From the NCBI GenBank assembly GCA_018825965.1, contig JAHKAA010000028.1, positions 1 to 64,000 of the forward strand: a DNA stretch of 64,000 nt, written 5' to 3'. The translations under genes were made by a program, and so were the position numbers. Under the pieces are notes generated by a model, which was given only the letters and a program-made list of their open reading frames with translations, was not told where the DNA came from and did not search any database. This document shows positions 22,971 to 31,348 of the stretch, in pieces; within the stretch, counting starts at the first letter, position 1, and every line of letters begins with the position of its first letter. This stretch comes from Gammaproteobacteria bacterium (GTDB lineage: Bacteria; Pseudomonadota; Gammaproteobacteria; Enterobacterales; Alteromonadaceae).

Positions 22971-23999
22971 TTATTTGCGGTCTTTTTTACAATAATAAAC
23001 CACAAAACCATCGCGACGACCAAGCTCTTTTACCTGACCAAAAATTTCAGTTAACTGAGCCACATAGGGTAAATGCACGTTCGCTACTAAAGTTAAAGTG
23101 CCACCAGGCTTTAATTCATTAAAGGCGTCACGGAAAAACTGCTCACTGATGTGATAGTCCGTTTTTAAACCTGTATGGAAAGGCGGGTTACTAACAATAT
23201 GGTCGTAGGCTGCGCTGCGTGACGGAATACCATCAGCTGCAATAGCTTCACCAGGCAGCTTGTTGGCCTTTAAAGTGGCTGCTGTGGAGCTGACTGCCAA
23301 AGTACTGATATCAGAAGCTGTTAGTTTAATTTCCGGATGCCTTTTTACTAAAAACGCACCTATAAAACCTGCACCACAAGCAAAATCCAGCACTTTACCT
23401 TGCTGAATATGGCCTAAATGTTCCAGCAATAAATTAGTGCCTAAATCCAGTTTGCCGTGGTTAAAGACGCCAGGCAAAGAACAGAGCTTTAAGCTGATCC
23501 CAGCTTTTTCGATACTGAACTGATGAAACTCTGCGGTTTTTAACTCGTTTTGTAATAAGCCATCCAGTTCAAACCATAAGCAGTGTTTGGCATTGTCATG
23601 TTTAAAAGCTTTTAAACCGAGTTTTTCTGCCTGATTACCTAAGCTTTTAATACCACCTTTGTTGTCACCAACCAGATAAACTTCGGTTTTGTCGTTCAGT
23701 ACAGTTTTAATCTGAGCTAAAGAGCTTTGCAGCTGATCTTTGCTTTTAGGGTAAAACAGCACCACTTTGTCTACTGTTAAATCAGCTGGTAAAGCATCAC
23801 CCAAATAACAAGGGCTTTTGCTTTGCTGCTGCCAGTTATTAGCAACAGCAATGTTGGAAGTTAAACAAAACAGCTCCAGCTCTGGCGCTTTTTGTTTTAA
23901 CTCTGCCGCCAGACGGTCGGCCATAGGTTCTACCAGCAGCACTTTGCCTGATAAAAAATCAATATTACGCAGCAGCAGCTGACTGGTATTGTCCAACAT
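22971..23999 (-). CDS. rsmC: 16S rRNA (guanine(1207)-N(2))-methyltransferase RsmC
   Basis: Methylates G1207 of 16S rRNA in the 30S subunit. The 342 residues fit the two-domain RsmC layout: a degenerate N-terminal methyltransferase-like half and a catalytic C-terminal half with the SAM loop VLDFACGAGFIGAFL (about 198-212) and the amino-group methyltransferase motif SNPPFHTG (about 262). The start codon lies one base after the trmB stop, so translation is probably coupled. Assignment over RlmG rests on length and the N-terminal NTSQLLLRN. Confidence 0.9.
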   Translation of the reverse strand: MLDNTSQLLLRNIDFLSGKVLLVEPMADRLAAELKQKAPELELFCLTSNIAVANNWQQQSKSPCYLGDALPADLTVDKVVLFYPKSKDQLQSSLAQIKTVLNDKTEVYLVGDNKGGIKSLGNQAEKLGLKAFKHDNAKHCLWFELDGLLQNELKTAEFHQFSIEKAGISLKLCSLPGVFNHGKLDLGTNLLLEHLGHIQQGKVLDFACGAGFIGAFLVKRHPEIKLTASDISTLAVSSTAATLKANKLPGEAIAADGIPSRSAAYDHIVSNPPFHTGLKTDYHISEQFFRDAFNELKPGGTLTLVANVHLPYVAQLTEIFGQVKELGRRDGFVVYYCKKDRK

Positions 24000-24000
24000 C

Positions 24001-24732
24001 TTAACTTTCCTTCCTGAACATTAAATCCCAAACACCATGGCCTAAATTAACACCACGGTTTTCGAACTTAGTCAGAGGTCTGTGATCAGGGCGCGGCACA
24101 TAGTCATTGGTTTCTGACAGATTGCTGTAACCTTCGGCCACTTTCATCACTTCCAGCATATGTTCAGCGTAGTTTTCCCAGTCAGTGGCCATATGAAATA
24201 CACCACCAATTTTTAATTTACGGCGTAATAATTGGGCAAACTCAGCCTGCACTATACGTCTTTTATGGTGACGTTTTTTATGCCATGGATCAGGGAAAAA
24301 CAGTTGCACTGTGCTTAAGCTGTTGTCTGCAATAGAGTCGTTTAAAATTTCGATAGCGTCGTGTTCAAATACCCGAAGGTTTTTAACGCCTTCAGTTTCG
24401 GCTTCACCTAAACAAGCACCTACACCTGGTTTATGTACTTCGATACCAATAAAGTCTTTATCCGGCGCAGCTTTAGCCATTTGCACCAAAGATTTGCCCA
24501 TACCAAAACCAATTTCCAGCACTAAGTCGGCTTCACGGCCAAAGACTGCTTTCATATCGTAAGCTGTAGCCTGATGCTCAAGACCCATAGTTGGCCAAAA
24601 TAAATCTAAACTACGCTGCTGGCCTTTGGTCAGACGACCTTCCCTTAAAACAAAGCTACGGATACGGCGCAGGTATTTGTTTTCCTCAGCTTCGTTCTGT
24701 GGCTCTGTATTTGGTTGTTCCGGGTGGGTCAT
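24001..24732 (-). CDS. trmB: tRNA (guanine-N7-)-methyltransferase
   Basis: Forms m7G46 in tRNA. The chosen ATG at 24732 has GGAG six bases upstream (GGAGACCAAG) and gives 243 residues. Motifs: [15 protein letters not shown] (about 24-38), the SAM site [15 protein letters not shown], the [10 protein letters not shown] segment and the family signature [14 protein letters not shown] (about 160). The C-terminus [17 protein letters not shown] is also typical. Divergent from mutY with about 160 bases between starts, and followed directly by rsmC. Confidence 0.95.
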   Translation of the reverse strand: MTHPEQPNTEPQNEAEENKYLRRIRSFVLREGRLTKGQQRSLDLFWPTMGLEHQATAYDMKAVFGREADLVLEIGFGMGKSLVQMAKAAPDKDFIGIEVHKPGVGACLGEAETEGVKNLRVFEHDAIEILNDSIADNSLSTVQLFFPDPWHKKRHHKRRIVQAEFAQLLRRKLKIGGVFHMATDWENYAEHMLEVMKVAEGYSNLSETNDYVPRPDHRPLTKFENRGVNLGHGVWDLMFRKES

Positions 24733-24890
24733 CTTGGTCTCCAAAAAATGTGATGCAGCTTGTGTTTATAGCGCTGCGAATGCGGCGCTTATTATCCTTG
24801 TTCTGCCGTCAATGCTCAACCGCTAATCTTGATTCAACAAAAATGGCAAAAAATGCTAGGCTAAGCGCCGTTTCGAATGGCTAACTTTGA

Positions 24891-25928
24891 GTGCTTAACA
24901 CTGTGCTGACTTCTGAGTATTTAACCTGTCCTGATCTTTTTGCCGACACAGTAGTCGACTGGCAAAAAACCGATGGCCGTAATGCCTTGCCCTGGCAACA
25001 AGACCCAAGCCCTTACCGCGTTATGGTTAGCGAATTGATGTTGCAGCAAACTCAGGTCACTACAGTGATCCCTTATTTTCAGCGCTGGATGCAAAAGCTG
25101 CCTGATATTCATGCTTTAGCTGCAGCTGACACCGACACTGTGATGGCGTTATGGCAAGGTTTAGGTTATTACGCCAGAGCCCGTAATTTACATAAAGCCG
25201 CTAAATATATAGTTCATGATTTAGGTGAGTTTCCTTTTGAATTAAATGACTTATTAACTATTCCTGGCATAGGCCGTTACACAGCCGGGGCTATCCGCTC
25301 TTTTGCTTATGATGCTTATGGCCCGATAGTAGATGGTAATGTCAGACGTTTATTCTGCCGCCTATTTGGCATCGAAGGTGTACCTACCACTTCTGCTGTA
25401 GATAAAAAACTGTGGGCTTTGGCTGATTTGTTAACGCCAAAACAAAACAACAGACGTTTTGCTCAGGCCTTGCTGGACTTAGGCGCTACTGTTTGCAAAC
25501 CTAAGCAGGCCGATTGTTTAAGCTGCCCGCTTCAAACTCAGTGTGTGGCTTTTAATAAGGGCCTTGTGGCAGAGCTGCCAACAGCTAAACCTAAAAAGAT
25601 GACTCCAACTAAAGCTGGGCATTTTTTATGGATAGAACAAGACGATAAGTTGTTGCTGCAGAAAAGACCAGACTCCGGTATCTGGGCTGATTTATGGTCT
25701 TTACCCCAGGTTGATGAAAGTGCTGAAGCCTTGTTGCAAGCTAAGTTGCAAGGTCAATTTCAGCATGTGTTTTCACATTACAAGTTAGATGCTTCGGTTT
25801 GGCATCCGCTATCAAGTGTATCTGAGCCTGCAGGCAGCAGCTGGTATAACAAAGAGCAAGTGATGGAAATTGGTTTGCCAGCCCCTATTCGCAGCTGGAT
25901 TGAAAAAAACTGGCTGAATAAAAACTAA
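24891..25928 (+). CDS. mutY: Adenine DNA glycosylase MutY
   Basis: Removes adenine mispaired with 8-oxoguanine. N-terminal helix-hairpin-helix glycosylase with catalytic Glu in SELMLQQTQV (about 47), HhH LLTIPGIGRYTAGAIRSFA and the Asp motif VDGNVRRL. The [4Fe-4S] ligands CKPKQADCLSCPLQTQC have the canonical C-x6-C-x2-C-x5-C spacing. A C-terminal NUDIX-like 8-oxoG recognition domain follows. The start is uncertain. GTG at 24891 is used here, but GTG at 24903 is also possible and the family N-terminus is about ten residues shorter. Followed by yggX as in E. coli (mutY-yggX). Confidence 0.95.
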   Translation: MLNTVLTSEYLTCPDLFADTVVDWQKTDGRNALPWQQDPSPYRVMVSELMLQQTQVTTVIPYFQRWMQKLPDIHALAAADTDTVMALWQGLGYYARARNLHKAAKYIVHDLGEFPFELNDLLTIPGIGRYTAGAIRSFAYDAYGPIVDGNVRRLFCRLFGIEGVPTTSAVDKKLWALADLLTPKQNNRRFAQALLDLGATVCKPKQADCLSCPLQTQCVAFNKGLVAELPTAKPKKMTPTKAGHFLWIEQDDKLLLQKRPDSGIWADLWSLPQVDESAEALLQAKLQGQFQHVFSHYKLDASVWHPLSSVSEPAGSSWYNKEQVMEIGLPAPIRSWIEKNWLNKN

Positions 25929-25990
25929 CTGCTTGCGATGAAGTCGTTTACAATATCGGCCTTTTTAAAAGCTAAGCAATGAGGTGAATA

Positions 25991-26263
25991 ATGTCCCGTC
26001 AGGTATTTTGTGTTTATTTGCAAAAAGAAGCAGCAGGTTTAGATTTTCAGCTGTACCCGGGTGAGCTTGGCAAAAAAATCTTCGACAGCATCAGCAAAGA
26101 AGCCTGGGCTTTATGGCAGTCAAAACAAATTATGCTGATCAATGAAAAAAAGCTGAATATGATGAATCTGGAACACCGCAAATTGCTGGAAGAACAGATG
26201 CAGCAATTTTTATTTGAAGGCAAAGAAGTTCAGATCGAAGGTTACGTTCCTAAAGCTAAATAA
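25991..26263 (+). CDS. yggX: Fe(2+)-trafficking protein YggX
   Basis: A 90-residue protein almost collinear with E. coli YggX, including the conserved Cys7 (MSRQVFC), [23 protein letters not shown] and [11 protein letters not shown]. YggX protects Fe-S enzymes from oxidative damage and supports MutY function. The mutY-yggX order is conserved. GAGGTGAATA precedes the ATG. Confidence 0.96.
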   Translation: MSRQVFCVYLQKEAAGLDFQLYPGELGKKIFDSISKEAWALWQSKQIMLINEKKLNMMNLEHRKLLEEQMQQFLFEGKEVQIEGYVPKAK

Positions 26264-26278
26264 TTCCAGCAAATCTCT

Positions 26279-26310
26279 AAGGCGTGGCTGGTTTAAAGTT
26301 GCGCCTTTCT
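26279..26310 (+). terminator. Possible terminator after yggX
   Basis: AAGGCG (26279-26284) can pair with CGCCTT (26302-26307) across a 17-base loop, followed by TCTTTATAATT. The stem is short, so this is tentative. Confidence 0.4.
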
Positions 26311-26361
26311 TTATAATTCGCATTAGAAAAATTAATTCTATTTTACCTAAGGCTGCAGGCT

Positions 26362-27294
26362 ATGGCTCGGCGCTTACCCCCACTTAACGCGTTAAAGGCT
26401 TTTGAAACTGCAGCACGCCATCTTAGTTTTACTAAAGCGGCTGAAGAGATGTTTGTCACTCAGGCTGCTATTAGTCACCAGATCAAAGCGCTGGAAGACC
26501 ATTTAGGCTTAAAGCTGTTTATGCGGAAAAACCGCTCTTTGCTTTTGACCGAAGAAGGCCAGAGCTACTTTTTAGATATTAAAGAAATTTTCCTGCAACT
26601 GCATGAAGCCACAGAAAAGTTATTAGCCCGTGGCGCTAAAGGCTCCTTAACCGTCAGTTTGCAGCCAAGTTTTGCGATTCAGTGGCTGGTGCCACGTTTA
26701 AGTTTATTCAGTGAAGAACATTCTGATATAGACGTAAGGATTAAAGCTGTCGACTCAGACGAAGGTTCGTTAACAGACGATGTGGACGTAGCCATTTATT
26801 ATGGCCGCGGCAGCTGGCGTAACTTGCATGCCGACAAACTACATACCGAATATTTGCTGCCGGTTTGTTCGCCTTTGTTATTAAACGGCGTCAAACCTTT
26901 AAAAGATGTGGCCGATTTACGCCATCATACTTTGTTGCATGACGGTTCACGCCAGGCTTGGAAAGACTGGTTTGTCGGACAAGGTTTTAAAAACTTTAAT
27001 GTGAATCAAGGGCCTATTTTTTCGCATACAGCTATGGTACTGCAGGCTGCTATTCATGGTCAGGGTGTGGCTTTAGCGCATAACGTGATGGCAAGGCCCG
27101 ACATTAACTCAGGCCGCTTAATAGTGCCCTTTCATCATGTATTGCTAAGCAAAGATTCTCATTATTTGGTGTGCCGTGAAAACCAGACTGAACTTGGCAA
27201 AATTGTCGCGTTCAGGCAGTGGATGGCCAAGCAAGTAGAGCTGGATCAGCAGGATTTTGTTGAACAACATTTTAATAATTCGACACCGGATTAA
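26362..27294 (+). CDS. gcvA: LysR-type regulator GcvA
   Basis: LysR regulator of 310 residues with an N-terminal winged HTH (PLNALKAFETAARHLSFTKA, VTQAAISHQIKALEDHLG, LFMRKNRSLLLTEEG) closely matching GcvA, activator/repressor of glycine-cleavage genes. The substrate-binding domain (about 90-295) has the expected IRVKAVDSD-like region (DVRIKAVDSDEGSLTDDVDV). It starts the conserved series gcvA - DUF423 (ygdD) - rlmM of E. coli, with an extra hydrolase gene inserted. Neighbouring gcv genes are absent from the window. Confidence 0.9.
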   Translation: MARRLPPLNALKAFETAARHLSFTKAAEEMFVTQAAISHQIKALEDHLGLKLFMRKNRSLLLTEEGQSYFLDIKEIFLQLHEATEKLLARGAKGSLTVSLQPSFAIQWLVPRLSLFSEEHSDIDVRIKAVDSDEGSLTDDVDVAIYYGRGSWRNLHADKLHTEYLLPVCSPLLLNGVKPLKDVADLRHHTLLHDGSRQAWKDWFVGQGFKNFNVNQGPIFSHTAMVLQAAIHGQGVALAHNVMARPDINSGRLIVPFHHVLLSKDSHYLVCRENQTELGKIVAFRQWMAKQVELDQQDFVEQHFNNSTPD

Positions 27295-27297
27295 CAG

Positions 27298-27927
27298 ATG
27301 CCAGAACAACTAGTTTTGTGCGACAAGCCTGTTGCAAGATTGCTGTTATCTCATGGTGCCGGAGCACCGGTGCAATCAGAGTTCTGTCAGCTTTTGGCGC
27401 AGCAACTGGCAAATCAAGGTATTGAAGTTTGGGGTTTTAACTTTGCTTACATGCAAAAGACGCTGGCTGGCAAAAGGCAGTTGCCAGCCAAAATGCCGGT
27501 TTTAATGGCTGAATTTTTAGAGCAACTAAGCCAAATGCCAACAGATTTACCATTGGTTATTGCGGGTAAGTCGATGGGGGGCAGGGTTGCCACTCTGCTT
27601 GCTGCATCTGAATTGCTGCCGGGCGCAGTAAAAGCAGTGATAGCTTTTGGTTATCCTTTTCACCCGCCGAAGAAAGACAATTGGCGTACAGAACATTTTG
27701 CTGATTTAAAAAGGCCTGTATTGGTGCTGCAGGGGGAAAGAGACCCTTTTGGCAGCATTCAGGAACTGGCTGGTAAAAGCTGGCCTTTAATAGAGATTAA
27801 GTGGCTACAAAGTGGCGATCATGATTTTTCGCCGCTGAAGAAATCAGGTTTTAGCCAACAGCAGCTTATTGAACAAGCCTCTTTGCTAAGCAGGAGCTTT
27901 ATTAATGAATTTATTCTGGAAAATTAA
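27298..27927 (+). CDS. Alpha/beta-hydrolase (KANL3/Tex30-like)
   Basis: A 209-residue alpha/beta-hydrolase. It has LLSHGAGAP near the N-terminus (oxyanion region), the nucleophile elbow IAGKSMGGRVA with Ser about 93, LVLQGERDPFG carrying the acid Asp (about 145), and GDHDFSP carrying the His (about 172). The compact form is that of the dienelactone-hydrolase-like KANL3/Tex30 group, whose bacterial substrates are unknown. It starts three bases after gcvA and its 3' end overlaps the DUF423 gene by 23 bases, so the genes are co-transcribed. Confidence 0.82.
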   Translation: MPEQLVLCDKPVARLLLSHGAGAPVQSEFCQLLAQQLANQGIEVWGFNFAYMQKTLAGKRQLPAKMPVLMAEFLEQLSQMPTDLPLVIAGKSMGGRVATLLAASELLPGAVKAVIAFGYPFHPPKKDNWRTEHFADLKRPVLVLQGERDPFGSIQELAGKSWPLIEIKWLQSGDHDFSPLKKSGFSQQQLIEQASLLSRSFINEFILEN

Positions 27928-28291
27928 CTTTAGTCTGGCCGCTTTTTACGGCGCCGTGACTGTAGGTTCAGCCGCTGCTTTAATGCATTTATGGCGTGGC
28001 ACTATAGCTACAGAACAACTGGCCGTGCTTTTAAGTGCAGGTTTTATTTTAGCTTTTCATGTTGTGGCTTTATTGGCTTTATCAGCCTTTGACAAGCTGC
28101 AACAACAAAGCCCATGGCTAAGCCGTATTGCAGTAACTGCGATGCAAGTTGGGCTTTGGTTCTTTGTTTATACTCTGGTGGCTGGCGTATTTAAGCTACC
28201 TTTACATTTTTCAGCTCTGGCACCTTTAGGTGGTCAGTTGCTTATTTTAAGCTGGCTGGCTTTGGCCATCAGCCCTTGGATCAGGAAATAA
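27905..28291 (+). CDS. DUF423 membrane protein (YgdD-like)
   Basis: A 128-residue protein with four hydrophobic helices (about 8-28, 40-62, 75-97, 105-124) and the DUF423 C-terminal signature APLGGQLLILSWLALAI. It occupies the place of ygdD between gcvA and rlmM. The function is unknown. The usual HALG-like motif of the family is altered here. Translation is likely coupled to the overlapping hydrolase gene. Confidence 0.8.
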   Translation: MNLFWKINFSLAAFYGAVTVGSAAALMHLWRGTIATEQLAVLLSAGFILAFHVVALLALSAFDKLQQQSPWLSRIAVTAMQVGLWFFVYTLVAGVFKLPLHFSALAPLGGQLLILSWLALAISPWIRK

Positions 28292-28292
28292 C

Positions 28293-29369
28293 ATGAAGAT
28301 GAACCAACTTTTGCTGTATTGCCGTTCAGGTTTTGAAAAAGAATGTGCCGGCGAAATTCAGGATAAAGCAGCACAGCAAGAGGTGTTTGGTTTTTGCAAA
28401 CTGACCAAAGACGCAGCTTTTGTCATTTTTGAAGCCTACGACAGTGAGGCATTAGCTGCCTTTTATCGTGACTATGACTTTACTAACTTTATCTTTGCCC
28501 GCCAGTGGTTTTTGCTGGTGGAAGATATGCTGCAACTGGATCCGGCCGACCGTATCACTACAGTGGTAGAATCTGCAATAGCTGCTGAATTATCAGCTTT
28601 TGGTGAGCTGCGGGTGGAATACCCTGAAACCAACGACGGCAAAACTTTATCTACTTTAGCCCGTAAACTGACAGTACCGCTGCGCCAGTCGTTACGTAAA
28701 GCTGGTGTATTGCTGCAAAAAGAAAATTCCCGCGCCCCGGTGCTGCATTTGTTTATGCAAAGCGGCAGCAGTGCTTATTTAGGTATTTCTTACCCTGAAA
28801 ACAACAGCCCGCTGGAAAACGGCATTATGCGGCTGAAGTTTCCATCTGACGCTCCTAGTCGCAGTACTTTAAAGCTGGAAGAAGCTTTTATTCAGTTTAT
28901 TCCAAAGGACGAATGGGAAACCCGTTTGACCTCAGGCATGAGAGCAGTGGATTTAGGCGCTTGTCCTGGTGGCTGGACTTATCAGCTGGTTAAACGCAGC
29001 ATGATGGTAACAGCTATAGACAACGGCATGATGGCCCAGTCTTTAATGGATACAGGCCAGGTGAAACACTTTCAGGTAGACGGTTTTAAATTCAGCCCGG
29101 ACAAACGTAATGTGTATTGGCTGGTCTGCGACATGATTGAAAAACCACAACGTGTTGGCAAACTGGTTTGTGACTGGCTGATCAACGACTGGTGTCAGGA
29201 AAGTATTTTTAACCTGAAACTACCTATGAAAAAACGCTACGAAACTGTGGTTGAAGTGCTGGATATGATGCAGCATAACTTCAACGAAGCAGGACTGGAC
29301 GTCGAAATTCAGGCCAAACATTTGTACCACGACCGCGAGGAAGTGACAGTGCATGTGCGTAAAGTTTGA
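28293..29369 (+). CDS. rlmM: 23S rRNA (cytidine(2498)-2'-O)-methyltransferase RlmM
   Basis: Adds a 2'-O-methyl group to C2498 of 23S rRNA. The N-terminal THUMP-related RNA-binding part (about 1-180) is followed by a Rossmann methyltransferase with the SAM loop DLGACPGGWTYQLV (about 222-235), the catalytic Lys/Asp region WLVCDMIEKPQRV and LKLPMKKRYETV (K-D-K-E tetrad of 2'-O-methyltransferases). The 358 residues match E. coli RlmM (366). ATG at 28299 is an alternative start two codons downstream. Confidence 0.95.
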   Translation: MKMNQLLLYCRSGFEKECAGEIQDKAAQQEVFGFCKLTKDAAFVIFEAYDSEALAAFYRDYDFTNFIFARQWFLLVEDMLQLDPADRITTVVESAIAAELSAFGELRVEYPETNDGKTLSTLARKLTVPLRQSLRKAGVLLQKENSRAPVLHLFMQSGSSAYLGISYPENNSPLENGIMRLKFPSDAPSRSTLKLEEAFIQFIPKDEWETRLTSGMRAVDLGACPGGWTYQLVKRSMMVTAIDNGMMAQSLMDTGQVKHFQVDGFKFSPDKRNVYWLVCDMIEKPQRVGKLVCDWLINDWCQESIFNLKLPMKKRYETVVEVLDMMQHNFNEAGLDVEIQAKHLYHDREEVTVHVRKV

Positions 29370-29386
29370 CGTTAATTGACTGAAGC

Positions 29387-29410
29387 GGGCAGGGATAATC
29401 TCTGCCCCTT
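29387..29410. terminator. Convergent terminator between rlmM and GST gene
   Basis: GGGCAGGGA and TCTCTGCCC form a 9-bp stem with one G-T pair around a TAA loop, followed by CTTAAAT. It lies in the gap between two converging genes. Confidence 0.6.
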
Positions 29411-29427
29411 AAATACCACTGTTCCTA

Positions 29428-30072
29428 TCAAACATAAGGCTTAACCAGGCCATCATAATCCATCACTTTTTGCACCGCAGGGCGGGCTAATACCTTTTGT
29501 ACCCAGAGGGCGATAAAAGGGAAATCCCGGGCTTTCTTCTCGTCAAAATGTCGGGTCCAGCGGCATAACATCATGGCGTAAATATCTATCAGTGAAAACT
29601 CTTCGCCTAAAAACCATGGGCTGCAGTGGCTGGCTAAATGTTTATCCATTTGCTCCAGCAAGCCTTGGGCTTTTTGCTCTGCATGACGTTTTACATCTGC
29701 TGCATTTTGCTCATTACTTACCCAACGCTCCGGATAAAAATACACCACTAATGTGCTTTGTAAGGTGGCAGATAACCAAAGCAGCCATTTGTAAGCTTCG
29801 GCGCGTTGAAGAGTGCCGGCAGCCGGGAATAAGTTCTTTTCCGGGTGGCTATCCACTAAGTGCAGGCAAATGGCTGCAGTTTCAAAAATAGCCTGACCGC
29901 GATCCACTAAAGTTGGAATAGTGCCATTAGGGTTTAACGCCAGATAGTCAGCTTTTTTATGTGAGCCAGTGGCCGTGTCTGTTAAAACCAGCTCGTAAGG
30001 AACTGCCAGTTCTTCCAGCAGAATATGGGGCGCCATACTGGCGGTGCCAGGTGAATAATACAGTTGGTACAT
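29428..30072 (-). CDS. Glutathione S-transferase family protein
   Basis: A 214-residue cytosolic GST. The thioredoxin-fold N-terminal half has YYSPGTASMAPHILLEEL, the cis-Pro motif NPNGTIPTLVD and FETAAICLHLVD (glutathione gamma-glutamyl site at Glu-Thr). The all-helical C-terminal half contains SLIDIYAMMLCRWTRHF, the N-capping-box region. The nearest type is the beta/theta-like bacterial GST. The substrate is unknown. It is monocistronic, with GGGGAG upstream of the ATG. Confidence 0.85.
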   Translation of the reverse strand: MYQLYYSPGTASMAPHILLEELAVPYELVLTDTATGSHKKADYLALNPNGTIPTLVDRGQAIFETAAICLHLVDSHPEKNLFPAAGTLQRAEAYKWLLWLSATLQSTLVVYFYPERWVSNEQNAADVKRHAEQKAQGLLEQMDKHLASHCSPWFLGEEFSLIDIYAMMLCRWTRHFDEKKARDFPFIALWVQKVLARPAVQKVMDYDGLVKPYV

Positions 30073-30166
30073 CGATATAACTCCCCGCTGTTAAAAAGTT
30101 TTAATCACAGAATTTAAGCTGATTTCTCTGCGTTGTTTTCTAACTTGAACCAGTCGCAGATATAAA

Positions 30167-30188
30167 AAAACCGCCCTGAGGCGGTTTT
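30167..30188 (-). terminator. Terminator after isocitrate dehydrogenase
   Basis: Perfect AAAACCGCC / GGCGGTTTT stem with CTGA loop. On the minus strand it is followed by TTTTTTTATA. Confidence 0.88.
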
Positions 30189-30196
30189 CAACGAGC

Positions 30197-31204
30197 TTAT
30201 AAGCGTTCCAGCATAGCTGCTGTAAAGTCTGTAGTGCCATGGCTGCCACCTAAGTCGCGGGTGGTGCGGTCGCCTGATGCAATCACATCAGTTAAAGCGG
30301 CCAGAATTTTTTCTGCTTTGTCTTTCATGCCCAAATATTCCAGCATCTGAATAGAAGCTAAAATCACTGAGCTTGGGTTTGCCAGGTTTTTGCCTGCAAT
30401 GTCCGGCGCGCTGCCGTGTACTGCTTCAAAAATGGCGCAATCTTTGCCGATATTGGCACCTGGTGCCATACCTAAACCACCGACCAAACCAGCACATAAG
30501 TCAGATAAAATATCGCCAAACAGGTTGGTGGTCACAATCACATCAAACTGTTGTGGGTTCATTACCAACTGCATACAAGCATTATCAACGATCATCTCGC
30601 TGGCCTGAATATCAGGGTAACGTAAAGCCACTTCACGGGCTGTTTTTAAGAACAGACCAGAGGTAGATTTCAGAATATTGGCTTTGTGAACTATAGTCAC
30701 TTTTTTGCGGTTTTCGCGACGGGCCAGTTCAAAGGCGAACTCAACAATACGTTCAGAACCTTCACGGGTCACTACGCTCATGGCTTCTGCCAGCTCGCCT
30801 TCGTTTTTCACGATTTGGCCAGCACCTGAGTACATACCTTCAGTGTTTTCACGCACTGTAATAATGTCGATATTTTCGTAACGGGCTTTAGTGCCTTTAA
30901 ACGAAATCACCGGACGCACGTTCGAGTACAGGCTGAATTTTTTACGTAAAGTTACGTTGATAGAAGTGAAACCTTCACCTACAGGCGTAGTTAACGGGCC
31001 TTTTAAGGTGATTTTGTTGCGGGCTATAGCATCAAGGGTGGTTTGAGGCAATAATTCGCCAGTAGCTTCTAAAGCAGTTAAGCCAGCTTCAACATATTCG
31101 TAGTTAAAGTTACAGCCTACTTTATCCAGAATCTGGATAGCAGCTTCTACTATGCTTGGGCCTATGCCATCACCTTTGATAACAGTAATAGTTTGTGAAC
31201 TCAT
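30197..31204 (-). CDS. Isocitrate dehydrogenase, NAD-type
   Basis: A 335-residue beta-decarboxylating dehydrogenase of the IDH/IMDH family, smaller than E. coli Icd. Visible motifs: VIKGDGIGPSIV, the isocitrate site TSINVTLRKKFSLYSNVRP (Ser and Arg residues), VRENTEGMYSG, the family pattern TNLFGDILSDLCAGLVGGLG, and the cofactor segment GSAPDIAGKNLANPSS. Asp-Ile at the positions where NADP enzymes have Lys-Tyr indicates NAD+ use. It should act in the TCA cycle. The leader AAAGGAAGG gives a strong ribosome site. It lies 144 bases downstream of the HDOD-like gene and probably has its own promoter. Confidence 0.88.
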   Translation of the reverse strand: MSSQTITVIKGDGIGPSIVEAAIQILDKVGCNFNYEYVEAGLTALEATGELLPQTTLDAIARNKITLKGPLTTPVGEGFTSINVTLRKKFSLYSNVRPVISFKGTKARYENIDIITVRENTEGMYSGAGQIVKNEGELAEAMSVVTREGSERIVEFAFELARRENRKKVTIVHKANILKSTSGLFLKTAREVALRYPDIQASEMIVDNACMQLVMNPQQFDVIVTTNLFGDILSDLCAGLVGGLGMAPGANIGKDCAIFEAVHGSAPDIAGKNLANPSSVILASIQMLEYLGMKDKAEKILAALTDVIASGDRTTRDLGGSHGTTDFTAAMLERL

Positions 31205-31348
31205 AACCTTCCTTTAATAACTTAATCTGATGTGGACTCTGGTACTCAACACAACGCTGGATTTATACATTCTTCTTATGACAGCTGTTGTAGCAGTGGT
31301 TGTGGAAAAACGCCGAAAATATACCAGTTTTGGTGTTTATTTTCCAGT